From Magicicada septendecula (Eukaryota > Arthropoda > Insecta > Hemiptera > Cicadidae), in NCBI GenBank assembly GCA_034769895.1, contig JAWRYS010000973.1, positions 1,033,001 to 1,097,000 on the forward strand: DNA of 64,000 nt, read 5' to 3'. Within the stretch, counting starts at the first letter, position 1. Each line of letters opens with the position of its first letter. Below, in pieces: positions 1 through 9,449 of this stretch. The notes beneath the pieces were generated by a model, which made no database searches, was not told the origin of the DNA, and saw only the letters and a list, made by a program, of their open reading frames with translations. Position numbers and translations under genes: made by a program.

Positions 1-86
1 AAGACCCAAGAAAAGACGGTCCGACAAGTTTGAAGCCGGAACAGACTAAACAGTCTAAGCCGTGAAGAAGAAGAAGAAGAAAAAGT
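1..86 (+). mobile_element. LINE 3' end fragment with AAG tail
   Basis: The plus frame reads a GRP-K-RWSD-like C-terminal signature (RPKKRRSDKFEAG), then stop codons, then a run of AAG triplets at about 65-83. This basic tail followed by a simple-repeat tail is the usual 3' end of an insect non-LTR retrotransposon reverse transcriptase. The element runs off the left edge, so only its last few dozen codons are visible. It is a relic without an intact frame. Confidence 0.55.
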
Positions 87-599
87 TAATTGAACTTTCA
101 CAGTAGCTTACTAATAAAGATAATTTAAAATGTAGGCGAACTAGATTAAACAGAATTAAGTATGTTGAGATAAGTGCGGGAAAGGGAACTGGTATAGACT
201 GAATAGAAACGATAGTGGTGAACCTGTTAAATTGGTTCGGGCACTTAAAGTGTATGTCAAAGGAGAGGTAGCAAAGGCAAGTGTGGGGTTGGACGCCAAC
301 TAAGAGAAGGAAAAAAAATAAAGACCTAGACATTCCTAGAGAATGATGTTGATGGTGCCTTAAGTGTAAGATGCGTCACGCCAGTGCACTGTAAGGACAG
401 TCGTCGATGGGAGCTATGTTCCGAGAAGCGCCGATAGCCGTCACTAAATCTCTAAACGATGATTATGATGATGACGATGATTAGATGTATTTATTGAATC
501 AAAAAGCTTAAATGACTATATTACGAACGTAACTAGGAAAGACAAGGTACGATAGGTTGCCAAACATTAGTATTAGCGAAACATGTAATGTAACAGGTA
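87..599. other. Unassigned region with a GAT-rich tail
   Basis: No convincing coding sequence was found. A GAT/GAC-rich run at about 458-483 follows a stretch that could be the 3' end of another LINE, because other LINE tails nearby end in GAT or AAG triplets. I could not confirm a protein signature here. Confidence 0.3.
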
Positions 600-750
600 T
601 TATTTCTTGGATTGCGAAAAGAAGAAGAATATGGAACGAACACATATTAAGAATGGATAACACAAGAGTAGTAAAAAAAACGGAAGAGATAGACAATCAA
701 ACACCAAGTGGAGCTTGGAAGATTTAAAGTGACAGGATGTAGAACCGTTG
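600..750 (+). mobile_element. LINE C-terminal fragment
   Basis: The plus frame reads ISWIAKRRRIWNEHILRMD, the RRR-WN-HI-RM block that lies near the end of many insect LINE reverse-transcriptase proteins, followed by degenerate residues and stops. The AAG microsatellite starts directly after it, so the microsatellite is probably the element's own 3' tail. The fragment is about 50 codons long and inactive. Confidence 0.6.
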
Positions 751-753
751 TTA

Positions 754-784
<31 letters not shown>

Positions 785-857
785 AAGAAGAAGAAGAAGA
801 AGAAGAAGAAGAAGAAGAAGAAGAAGAAGAAGAAGAAGAAGAAGAAGAAGAAGAAGA
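754..857 (+). repeat. (AAG)n microsatellite
   Basis: About 34 uninterrupted AAG triplets follow the LINE fragment and grade into GAT triplets. It encodes only homopolymers on either strand. The most likely origin is expansion of a LINE 3' tail. Confidence 0.95.
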
Positions 858-1224
858 TGATGATAATGATGAAGACAATAATAATATTTTTAATTTAAAA
901 TTCGTGTCATTCTTATTTGTGTTACGAATATTCTTAATAATAATTCAGATGGTTATTGTAATATACTATTACAACAAACAACACATAACACACACGTGAC
1001 AGTGAACTCAGGTCTCGGATTAAATATAAATTAAATTCGAGCAAAAAAATTTGCCATTAGATTAAATACAACTTAGAGAAAATAATTTAAACGATAAATA
1101 CAATTTACTGGTTACAAACTGAAGATGAGTTGTTTCCATCTGAAGATGAGCCGAGAGGCTTGGACGCGCTCATGGAAGTGTAAGTGAGTATTAGTGGTAG
1201 CAACACAATTTTAGCAAAAGAGAA
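858..1224. other. AT-rich unassigned spacer
   Basis: I see no gene, terminal repeat or known element in this stretch. It separates the AAG tract from the duplicated signal-exon region. Confidence 0.4.
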
Positions 1225-1565
1225 AATAATTATGATCTTACCTCTGGTCCAGCCCTTGCATTAATAAGTGCTGCTTTTAAAATTTGACTGTTTGATTTTA
1301 TAAAATAATACACAGAAACGAAGTTTATCATTTTCGTAATATGTTAAATCATAAAGAATATTTTTAACTATTTTGCACAGTGATGCTTTAGAAAGAAGCA
1401 ATACCGTAATTCTTTAATCAAGTATTATATAATAGCTTGACAACATCACGTCGGCTATATTAATAAAGTAAATGATATCTCAATTTATTTAAATTATTCA
1501 TACTATTAATTTGCATTTAAAATAGACAATAAACGTTATTATTAAAGACGTTTTATCTAAGTTTA
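1225..1565 (-). repeat. Duplicated gene 5' region, copy 1
   Basis: This stretch is a diverged copy of about 9450-9830. The similarity runs from the splice donor, through the small first exon (1242-1331), and about 230 bp further into the sequence upstream of the start codon. Because it spans promoter, exon and donor, it looks like a duplication of a gene start, not a transposon. Confidence 0.6.
1242..1331 (-). CDS. Putative first exon with weak signal peptide (paralogue of exon at 9470)
   Basis: Read on the minus strand, ATG at 1331 opens 30 codons (MINFVSVYYFIKSN...AGPE). The exon ends in a phase-0 splice donor, GAG then GTAAGATC. It aligns with the exon at 9470-9568: both share a YY-I-NS core, an IL-ALIN or IL-SLIN stretch and a final GP-K/E before the same donor. 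The hydrophobic part is short, so a signal peptide is less clear than in the other copy. No second exon is visible before the window edge, because LINE debris fills the downstream side. It may be the remains of a tandem paralogue of the AAA-ATPase-like gene. This is inferred from homology between the two exons only. Confidence 0.45.
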
Positions 1566-1917
1566 AATTCGTATGGCTGTTCTTCTCCAGTGATCTTGTC
1601 ACCACCATCATGTTCAGCAAGAATTATAGAAATAAATCTTTTTTTATACAAACGGCCAGGCGTGGACCACGCGAATATCATTTCCTTTTCTTTTCCTGCC
1701 AGAAGGCCCTTATTCGTACGTTATGCGCCTCCTTCATTTCCACTGTCCAACTGTCCACCCCTTCTCGTCTTCCTCTAACCGCAGACAACCTCAAGATTTT
1801 GAATTTTGTCTCTGTATGTATTTCTATCCACACAAGCATTCAAAGAGAACACAGTTTCATCATTTCCTCCTTGAGTTGTTTGGTCATCCGTTTAGTCTAA
1901 AAAGTTTAGGCTAGAAA
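1566..1917. other. Unassigned region
   Basis: Open frames of about 60-96 codons exist on the plus strand, but none resembles a protein I know and they overlap in three frames. I treat them as chance. It may be more LINE debris. Confidence 0.3.
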
Positions 1918-2105
1918 ATATATTTGAAAATATGTTTATTCAATCGGCACCGAACCATCCGAACCATATGTCTAAGGAATCTCAGTCTTTTCCTTCGGGA
2001 AGCCGTTTCCAGATCTTCCAGATCCTTGTATAGCTCTTCTTTGAGTCTATGCCTGTACCCATCTTCAGTTTTTTTGAGGGCCATACAATTTTTGAAGAAC
2101 TAAAT
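1918..2105 (-). mobile_element. LINE reverse-transcriptase C-terminal fragment
   Basis: The minus strand encodes YGPQKTEDGYRHRLKEEL followed by ASRRKRLRFLRHMVRM. This is the YGP-KTEDGYR / RRKRL-F-GH--RM block typical of one group of insect LINE proteins downstream of the polymerase domain. Frame breaks and short length show that it is a relic. Confidence 0.6.
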
Positions 2106-2159
2106 CATATATTAAATAAAAAAATCATTTGTCCCTGTCGCAAGCAGATAGATATATTC

Positions 2160-2777
2160 CATAATTAAACCAAGGATGATTTGTTCCGGTCTCAAATACG
2201 CAAAGATTGGAGCTGGTCGCTGCAACGCTTCTTCGGACGTTCTACACATCTCTCCGTATTTTTGGCTTGTAATTCATAGTTGCTTCAGGATACAGTTGTC
2301 ATTCATTCTGTCAAGAAGTTCCAACCATTCCTTGGATGCGACTGGCCTGGCTTTACGTTAAAGTCCAATTCTCAGACCCATAAACAAGTATGCGAAGAGC
2401 TATGGCCTTGTAGAAGTTTAGGCGCGTTCCTTTGCTTGCTGACATAAGGGTTCGCCTAATAGTCTCGCACATAATGTTGAACTAATGAAACTTATTCACA
2501 ATGTCATTACTTCGCATTGTGAATCCACACTGTAGCCCAGGTATTCAAGATTTGCTAACTTGTTCCAGGACAGTACCATCTATAGCATTTTTGCCCGTAC
2601 CTGATCAGTTCCACAGAAAGCCATCGCCTTTGTTTTAAGTGTGGATATTTGCAATCCAGAGTCTTTGCAGATTCGATTTAACAAATGTGTACCCATCAGC
2701 AATCTGTCCTCAGAGTCCGACAGAATAGCCTGATCGTACGCAAACAAGAAAGTGTCAATTGTAAAGTGACCAATCAT
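2160..2777 (-). mobile_element. LINE reverse-transcriptase fragment (palm end to C-terminus)
   Basis: Minus-strand reading gives FLFAYDQAILSDSED, a degenerate form of the FADDQ catalytic box in which the first aspartate of the pair has become tyrosine. LQISTLKTKAMAFCGTDQ follows, the region after the catalytic box. Further on (lower coordinates) come KARPVASKEWLELL and a broken RPKKR-SDQL tail near 2250. Several stops interrupt it. Part of the tail repeats the C-terminal block found at 2860-2950 on the other strand, so two related copies lie here in opposite orientation. Confidence 0.7.
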
Positions 2778-2778
2778 A

Positions 2779-2990
2779 AATGTTGTGGAAAATACATCTG
2801 CCAGTTTCGTGTGATATCGTCAATATATAAATTAAAAAGAGAAAGTGATAGTAACTATAAGCCCAGGGGACGGAGAGGTGTGGGACGTCCGAGGAAGCGC
2901 TGGAGTGACCAGCTGTAATCTTTGTCTATTTGAGACCGGAACAAACCATTCTTGGTTTAATCCTTGAAACTGATGATGATGATGATGATG
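2779..2990 (+). mobile_element. LINE 3' end with GAT tail
   Basis: The plus frame contains RRGVGRPRKRWSDQL, the basic terminal signature of many insect LINE polyproteins, then a stop and a GATGATGAT tail at about 2970-2990. The element starts immediately beside the oppositely oriented fragment at 2160-2777. This suggests insertion of one LINE into another, or a twin-primed inversion. Confidence 0.65.
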
Positions 2991-3414
2991 ACCAGTTCTT
3001 AGACCCACAGAGAGCTGTGGGGAGGGCTATCATTTTGCAGAACTTCAGGCGTGTTTCATTCCTCGTTTATTTTAGAATTCTCCTAATGCTTCCACACATG
3101 TGGTTGATCTTGAGCAGTTTCTTCACCGCATCATTGTTTGTAATGTAAGACACATTACAGCCCAGATATTCAATATTCTGCAGAACTGTACCGTCTACAT
3201 CAGTTTTTGCTCGTATTGAGTTAGATCCATGAAAAATGTGGCGATCATCATCATCAACCGTGGCTCTACAACCTTTGGTCTTCTCCAAGAGCCGAGTCCA
3301 TTCTTTCCTATTGCATTCCTTGGCTTTCCAGTTTTTTATGTTCAAATTTCCGAGGTCCTGTTTTATCTGGTCTTTGAATCTACTTCGGGGTTTTCCCCTT
3401 TTTCTACTACCCAT
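2991..3414 (-). mobile_element. LINE reverse-transcriptase C-terminal fragment
   Basis: Minus-strand reading gives a KRGKPRSRFKDQIKQDL tail block (3' end of one copy), then VDGTVLQNIEYLGCNVS and NHMCGSIRRILK, the thumb region of a LINE reverse transcriptase, then LKFCKMIALPTALCGS-W near 3010. The order of blocks is inverted relative to a normal protein, so at least two truncated copies are joined here. Nothing is functional. Confidence 0.6.
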
Positions 3415-3489
3415 TGGTTTCTAGTCCACGCTAGGAGTTCTGGTCCGCCTTCCTGTATTAAGATTTTACACTATTGCACACCGCTGTTC

Positions 3490-3855
3490 TTTCGAAATGT
3501 GGCTTTATTGTAGAATACTGAGCATTTCATGGAGAGAACATATAACTAATGTTGAATTTATTCTAAAGATGAAGAAAGAAAGGGAAGTTATTAACACAGT
3601 GATGATAAGAAAGCTTCAGTATCTGGGACGTCTCAGGAGAAATGAACAGAGATTTTACGTATTGCAGTCCATACTACAGGAAAAAGTACTTGAAAAGAGA
3701 AGAGTTGGGCAACCGAGAATCTCGTGGCTGAGAAATTTAAGGACCTGGTTTAGCATGAATACAACTGACTTAGCCGTGCGGCAGTACAGAAAGTTAAAAT
3801 AGTCTGTATAATATCCAACATCGGAAACGGGTAGGAACTATCAGAAGAAGAAGAG
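3490..3855 (+). mobile_element. LINE C-terminal fragment and 3' end
   Basis: About 100 codons are open (MWLYCRILSISWREHITN..., then RRKLQYLGRLRRNEQRF-like residues and a final GQPRISWLRNLRTWF). This is the M-W-RR-L-ISW / KLQYLGH--RNE / G--R-SWL-NLR-W block of a widespread insect LINE family. The frame decays after 3800 into the family's 3' end, and the copy stops in AAG triplets at about 3843-3855. It is a 5'-truncated copy, as is usual for LINEs. Confidence 0.75.
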
Positions 3856-3869
3856 CACATCACCATAGA

Positions 3870-3990
3870 AAAAGGTATTCCGACTAACGCTTTCAAGCTT
3901 CACAGGTCATCATCAGATAGGAAATGTACAATCTTTATTATATGTGAGCTGTGAATCTTGAAAGCGCTAATCGGGATAATTTTTTCTGTA
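3870..3990. mobile_element. Penelope-like terminal motif in inverted pair
   Basis: Two inverted copies of a GAAAGCG-TA-TCGG block face each other at about 3879-3920 (minus) and 3950-3985 (plus). The minus copy reads CTGATGAT, then a short hairpin, then GAAAG, the same layout as the hammerhead-like motifs of the Penelope-like copies elsewhere in this window. I infer a small foldback remnant of a Penelope-like element. Confidence 0.35.
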
Positions 3991-4091
3991 TTGGTGGACA
4001 ACAGTGTTATTTCTGTCTGTGATTATAACCACTAAAACGACTTCATTAATTAAATTAAAATTTTGGTTTCCACATAAAGACTTTATATTCT

Positions 4092-4400
4092 TTAACGGGG
4101 TGTTGCGGTGTCGCTATCTTTGGCTTTATATCTAGGGTGATAACCCAAGGCAGCCACAGGTAGACAGATATCAGGCATGCTATTCAAGTGTCCACACCAT
4201 CTCCTTCTGTGGTCTTCAATCTTATGGTGCAATAATACAATATTTAAATTGCGTCTAATATCCTCGTTTCTTCTCCGATCCAAGAGGGAATAACTTTGCG
4301 TCACACTTAAAAATTTCATTTCGGCTCCCTGAATCCTCTGCACGTACCTTTTACCAAGAGTCCATGTCTCACTAGCATACAGGAGAGTGGGGACAGCCAC
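4092..4400 (-). mobile_element. LINE C-terminal fragment
   Basis: One open minus-strand frame of 102 codons reads VPTLLYASETWTLGKR, then RIQGAEMKFL, then EDHRRRWCGHLNSMP. This is the VP-LLYGSE-W / IQAAEM-FLR / R--W--HL-RM series found after the polymerase domain of insect LINEs. It lacks both the polymerase core and a tail. Nothing recognisable lies between it and 4800. Confidence 0.75.
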
Positions 4401-4799
4401 AGTTATTTATAAAAATTTATTCGGGTATCTTTCCGTGTTTTATTTTTCTGGTAAGTAAGATTAAATAAAATACGTATTTTGTATTACTTATTTAAATCGT
4501 CAGATTCCCGCGGACTACCCTGTATTTTAAATTAATATTAAAAAATAAAAATAAATGTATAGCCCATTTACTCGTAACGAATACAAGTTTTTAAAACGAC
4601 GACACTAACAAAACAGGCAAAATACTTTAGTTTTGAAAACGATTCAGTGTTATTTTGATTGTCTGGAAGAGGTAGGGTCGTCTGCCAGCAAAAACTATCA
4701 TCCTATTGATTTTTGTAGTAAAATAGGAGTACCTGATATATGAGAAAATAACTATTAATTTTTAACAGTTATTAACTTTTATAAAAATAACTGTCATTT
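4401..4799. other. AT-rich unassigned spacer
   Basis: No coding sequence or terminal repeat is visible. The sequence separates two LINE fragments. Confidence 0.4.
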
Positions 4800-5250
4800 T
4801 TAAACAGATGTCTCTTCTAGATGCCATTCTTCATTCTTCTCTGCTTTTCTTTTCAACTCACAATATGATGTGCAGTTCATATCGACCACAAGCTGTTTCA
4901 TGTAGTCTAAACGGGGTCGACCTCTGTGATTCTTCCCTTCAGCTGTTCCTTCTATTATTCTCTTAACCAACCTATTGTGTCGTAGTATATGCCTTATAAA
5001 CTAAGCTCTTCTGCCTTTTAAATTTCGCAGAAAGCTCTTCGCTTCCTGAGCCCTTCTAAAGACTTCCTCGTTCGTTATCTCCTCCCGCCAGGTTATCATG
5101 AATATTCTTCTGTAGCACAATGTCTCAAATGCTTGTTGTCTTTTCTTGTCACTTTCTCCAATTGTCCAAGGTTCACTCCCGTATATGGCAACACTTCACA
5201 CACGTATGTCCTTACTAGATTCTTCCTTATTTTTAGGCTGATAGTGTTTG
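4800..5250 (-). mobile_element. LINE C-terminal fragment
   Basis: Minus-strand translation, with one internal stop, reads LVRTYV*SVAIYGSEPWTIG, then RRIFMITWREEITNEEVF, then RHILRHNRLVKRIIEG and NHRGRPRLDYMKQL. These are the Y-SE-WT / W-I-WR--ITNEEVL / I-EGK--GRPR blocks of an insect LINE. About 150 codons survive. There is no polymerase core. Confidence 0.75.
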
Positions 5251-5264
5251 AAGTGAAGAGGTTT

Positions 5265-5480
5265 TTTGTTTGTTGAAAGCAATTTTAGTGCCAATGACCT
5301 CCTGGGAGGACAGATAAGCGATAGAGGACAGGGCAACCTATTGTCCTAGGGGTGACAAATCACTCCTAAAGGCGAAGGAATGGGTGGGTGTACGTCAACG
5401 ACATAGGATGCTGAAGGCAAGGGGAAACCGCGGCATTAAACATGTGTTTAAGATACCCCTAGTATCAGCAGCAGTTTAAA
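5265..5480 (+). mobile_element. Probable LINE 3' non-coding end
   Basis: The stretch is richer in GC than its surroundings and contains a block ending in GGCAAGGGGAAACCGCGGC, then CAGCAGCAG at about 5470. I know such blocks as 3' ends of insect LINEs that carry triplet tails, but no protein-coding part is attached. The family is uncertain. Confidence 0.4.
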
Positions 5481-5549
5481 CAGTTATACAGACATTATTA
5501 TACAGGAAAAACAAATATACAATTTTTTTGAATTTTCTAAATATTCCGT

Positions 5550-5555
5550 TTTATT
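5550..5555 (-). promoter_or_regulatory. Candidate polyadenylation signal AATAAA
   Basis: TTTATT on the plus strand is AATAAA on the minus strand, about 50 bp beyond the stop codon of the AAA-ATPase-like gene. The position fits a poly(A) signal for that gene, but the motif is common in AT-rich DNA. Confidence 0.35.
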
Positions 5556-5601
5556 TCCGGCAAAAAACAATACACTTTCAACTTACAAAACGCCGTAATA
5601 T

Positions 5602-6935
5602 TTAAATCATGTTCGTTCGTTGTAATTTATAAATCGCTGCAAGGTGTTTATAAAGATTACGGTAAGTTTGAAAATTTGGAATATTTAATATAACTTGATT
5701 ACCTTTTGTTATTTGGCTAGTGTTGAAATAACCGTTGTCAGCTAAAAAAACAATGAAGATTTTAGCTCCCAACGAAGTACACCCCCTATTGGTTGCCACT
5801 GTATTACGTAAAGGTAGTATATCAGCAGCTACTCCCTGTTTACCAACTTTCACTGAAACCGTTCTCTCACTCAAAAGTATTGATATGAATGTCCATACTA
5901 CTTGTTTTAAAAGTATTCTACTTACGTTCTGTAAGCCGGCCGTGGCGATCGAGTAGTCGTCCAGATGTTAAGTCTGTAGGTAGTTCATAACCGACCACGT
6001 GCTGTAGATATTGATCCCTGCGCCCTGGTAACCGTTGTAATAGCGGTTTACAGCTTTGTGTTTGTGCAGTATATTGAAGTAATTTAATTTTTCTCTGACC
6101 TCATCCTCTGTCAGTCCTTAGTACTTGACAAGCGGATGGTTTCCCAGAAAAGGCAGGTGAACTATACCGTTGATTTTTTTTAAAAATACACTCGACAGCC
6201 GGAAGCAGTCGTTTATAAAACATTTTTCAATGTATCTGTTATTTACCAAAAATTTGAACATCACAACTTGGAAAAAGTCGATAATTTTGTCTCTATTTCG
6301 TAATAAAACGTTTTCTGGCAATAACGTCCACAACAGTACATCAAACGCGTCTATCAAAACTATGGCTTTTTTATTGAAATAATAGTACAACATTTGTGAT
6401 AGATATGTCAAACCGTCCTTCACTTTTGCTTCTGTCACGCTTTTGTACACGTTTATATCATAAAATCTAGAATATGTTATAATAACACTTTTCTCTTTGC
6501 ATGTTAGGCGAGTACTATTCAGTAGGTAATTGTGTTCTAAAAATGAATCACTTATTACCCCTTTGAACGATTCGTAAACGTCCTCGAAGGTGTTTCCTGT
6601 TATTTTCTTGAAACTAATAAAAATTACGGGATATTTCCCGCAATTAGAGTAAAAAAATTTGTTGTCTGACTTAAAAATGTTTAGATTGTGTTTTACAATA
6701 ATCTGCAACTCTCCGTCTGATGAAGAGATATCAGCTCCCTATCAGCCTTCAAGAAAGCCTTCAGCATTTTCAAATTCACCGTCTTGTCGAACCCCGTCGG
6801 TGCAGTTACACGTGTAATATACGAATCAATATTCAAGAAATCCTTTATGATCAGAGACTTGTCAACGAAACAGTCAGACAGTAAGATATCTTTGAATTCT
6901 GTTTCATGTAACGCGCATGTTCTGTTTATTGTCAC
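5602..6935 (-). pseudogene. AAA-ATPase-like (PF09820-type) gene, main exon, disrupted
   Basis: After a good splice acceptor (TTGTTTTGTTTCAG, ending at 6936) the minus frame reads CFVDKSLIIKDFLN and TAPTGFDKTVNLKML, the start of the AAA-ATPase-like domain. Then follow GKYPVIFISFKKITG, KKAIVLIDAFDVLL (Walker B), NRDKIIDFFQ, then GLTEDEVREKLNYF, YYNGYQ and IYSTWSVMNYLQ, and near the end FLADNGYF and ILNIPNFQTYRNLYK. All blocks are in family order.

The frame is broken three times: a frameshift near 6693-6708 and in-frame TAA codons at 6118-6120 and 5968-5970. All parts after the frameshift stay in one frame. The Walker A glycine is Asp (FDKT where FGKT is usual) and Walker B has LIDAFD where LIDEYD is usual, so ATPase activity is doubtful even without the stops. 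The family is abundant in bacteria and known in some insects; the C-terminal PD-(D/E)XK part that often follows in bacteria is not seen. Confidence 0.8.
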
Positions 6936-8085
6936 CTGAAACAAAACAATGATATCAGACATTTTTAGATCTTCATAGAAGATTTACAGTAGTCTATACA
7001 ACTACTGCAGAAAATATTACAGAAAGTGAAGAAAATATTACCTAAATTGAATTGTCTTAATACGACCATCTGTCTTGTTCAATCGAAATGATAAATTGCA
7101 GCTGAGCTTATAACGACAGAAGTATTGTAATGTATGACTAACTGCAACACCATATTTTGAGCATGTCATTTCTTGTAATTATAAAATGTTGTTTTCTGAA
7201 ACATAAAACAATTGGAACATTGGCCAAACACATTACTTTAGAATCCTTTGCCTTAGCTTGCTTTTGAGATTGTGATAAAAGTATTTTAAAGATTCCTGTG
7301 TAGTCTGATGTGGCAGTCTGATGTAGACGATTAAAGGATTGACCTTTGGAAAAATTATACTTGCAGCTTCTGTTGTTTGTTTAACCCCTTTGTCAGAATC
7401 CAGTTGGACGGTACCGTAGCGACCCGAATATGTAAATGATTTAACACTTTCTACCCGTTTGCCGCTAACAGACTGAGTGGGGTCTGGGTATTGCTTGCAT
7501 AAATCTTGTTTTCTAAGAATAAACGTTTAGACATATCTTAGTACCCCCTTGTTATACTCTGTTCAACCCGTGCTAGATAACGTTAATATCAACTCTCAAG
7601 ATACCTGTGTCATTATCCTGACATTTGAATAACAAAGTTAAGATTCTCAACCAAAATGTATCAATTGCATATCATGAGTTTGAGAATAAGTGTTTAAAAT
7701 ATTATCTTCATTTCACTTCATTCACTACATGCTAATAATTCCTCTCCGTTGTGAGTTAACATAATTGTTGGACTCGGAGTTGTGTGGCAGTTCCAAATTT
7801 GGGATCTGATGTGCATACAGCAAGCTTTCTAATGTAATCAACTAAACTTATCTAATATAAACTGACTAATATATACTCAACGAAAATATAATACAAATGT
7901 CGTTAACCAAGACCTACAATTGTGAAGATAAAAAGATACCTATCGCAGAGATAAGGTAAAGGCTCAAGTTCTGCCTTATATTTCCGCCCTTAGAAAAATC
8001 AGACGTTATTTATTTTAGCAAAGAAACTTACTGTGAGCTATCAGAATAGTAATCATATCTCATATTACGTATGACATGTGATATA

Positions 8086-9262
8086 CGAGGTGTGTTCAAA
8101 AAAAGACTCAACTTTTTGGATAACACATCAACCTGCACAAACATCGCGCTGCGACTTTGAGCGCGCCTAGCGATAGTTTTTGACAACAAGCTGCCTTTTA
8201 TTCTGTTCCGCTATCAGCATTGGCATTGAATTATATCAGATTGAGTCGGCACGTGCGCACGCTGGCCGACGGATTAGTGACAAAGCGAATAAGAAAGACC
8301 GCGAAGAACAACGTATGCGTATTTGAAATTTTGCGGCAAAACTAAGTTAAAACTTTAAAGAGACATTCTGGTTTTGAATTAAGCATGCGCGGAGGCCTGC
8401 ATGAGCCGAACGATTATTTTAAAATTTTTTAAAGAAAGCAAAAGGTCGGTGCAGATCAATGGGAAGATCATGCCAAGAGAGCTCGTGATGTGGTAATTGT
8501 AAATCATCATTAGTATTGTTCTTACTTTCACTTGTGAAACTTAATTGTTGTATACACTCATACGTCGTTTCGGTGTGGTGTGCTCCTTTGCTTGTCGGTG
8601 ACCGACAGTTTGCACATTCCGTATCCAAACTCAATGACGAAGAAGCACACCACTCCGAAACGACGTATGAGTGTATACTACAAGTACGTTTCACAAGTGA
8701 AAGTACCAACAATACTAATAATTATTAAGTGTGTGAAAAAAGAAGTGATGAACAATCAATATAGTGTAAATCATCGTTTAACTACCGAGATTCTCTGAGA
8801 TAATGCGCATCTATATAAGGTCGTAAAACTAAATTTTGATATAAATATTTAAATGTATCGTATCACTGAAAAATTCTTACTCCGTTTGTTGACGACGATC
8901 AGAAAGAGACCCGTTTTGAAAACGGTCAACAACTGCGTACCAACGCAAATGGTAATGAAAACTGTGGAATGCAATGGATATAGCTCTGCAAAGATTTTAC
9001 GAAGCTAGCAGCAAAATTGTATACACACACGTTGTGTTAAGATCTTCATCTTTACTTCTTCCTTCGTTATAAATCCACCGGACGATGTGCGCCCGTGCCT
9101 ACTACAGCGCGTGTAGCTCGAAGACTGATAATCATGATGGGATGGAGAAAAAGGCATTCCGGCGTCAAAACCTGTCGCTAGCAGCACTTAGTTGTGCAGC
9201 TCGCTCTATGTGCAGGTTGACGTGCTACACAAATACTTCGATCTTTTTTTTAACACACCTCG
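8086..9262 (+). mobile_element. Mariner (Tc1/mariner) relic
   Basis: The ends are inverted repeats starting CGAGGTGTGTT, flanked on both sides by TA, the target duplication of this superfamily. The length, 1177 bp including a nested insertion, is close to the usual 1.3 kb. Inside, plus-strand frames retain pieces of a mariner transposase: EEQRMRI and FKIF near 8300-8440, VNHRLTTEIL after the insertion, and a TDDQKETRFE-like piece near 8890. Frames are broken by deletions and stops, and no catalytic D-D-D triad is readable. It lies inside the putative intron of the AAA-ATPase-like gene. Confidence 0.85.
8509..8764. mobile_element. Palindromic insertion inside mariner
   Basis: Arms at about 8509-8585 and 8643-8720 are near-perfect inverted repeats joined by a ~58 bp loop, which itself contains the small palindrome TGTCGGTGACCGACA. 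A 44 bp tail (8721-8764), rich in A, is present on the right side only. The whole is bracketed by an 11 bp direct repeat, TGTAAATCATC, at 8498-8508 and 8765-8775. Removing the insert and one repeat restores the transposase reading frame. No coding sequence is present. The long duplication is unlike mariner or hAT MITEs. Confidence 0.8.
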
Positions 9263-9449
9263 TATGTGGTATTTATTCAATGGCAATGTTTATATAGTTA
9301 TATGACAAAGGTAACATTGTTATATTAGAACTGAAAATTAATTTATGTACGATTAGAACGTATAGTCCTAATGTTGGAATTAGTTGTGTGAGCATGAAGA
9401 GCTAAATTACTGTAGAAAACATGTGGCCTTCAAGTGAATACCATGTACA

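Noticed and set aside
600..878. Minus-strand frame of poly-serine (92 codons)
   Set aside because: It is the translation of the AAG microsatellite; no flanking coding features.
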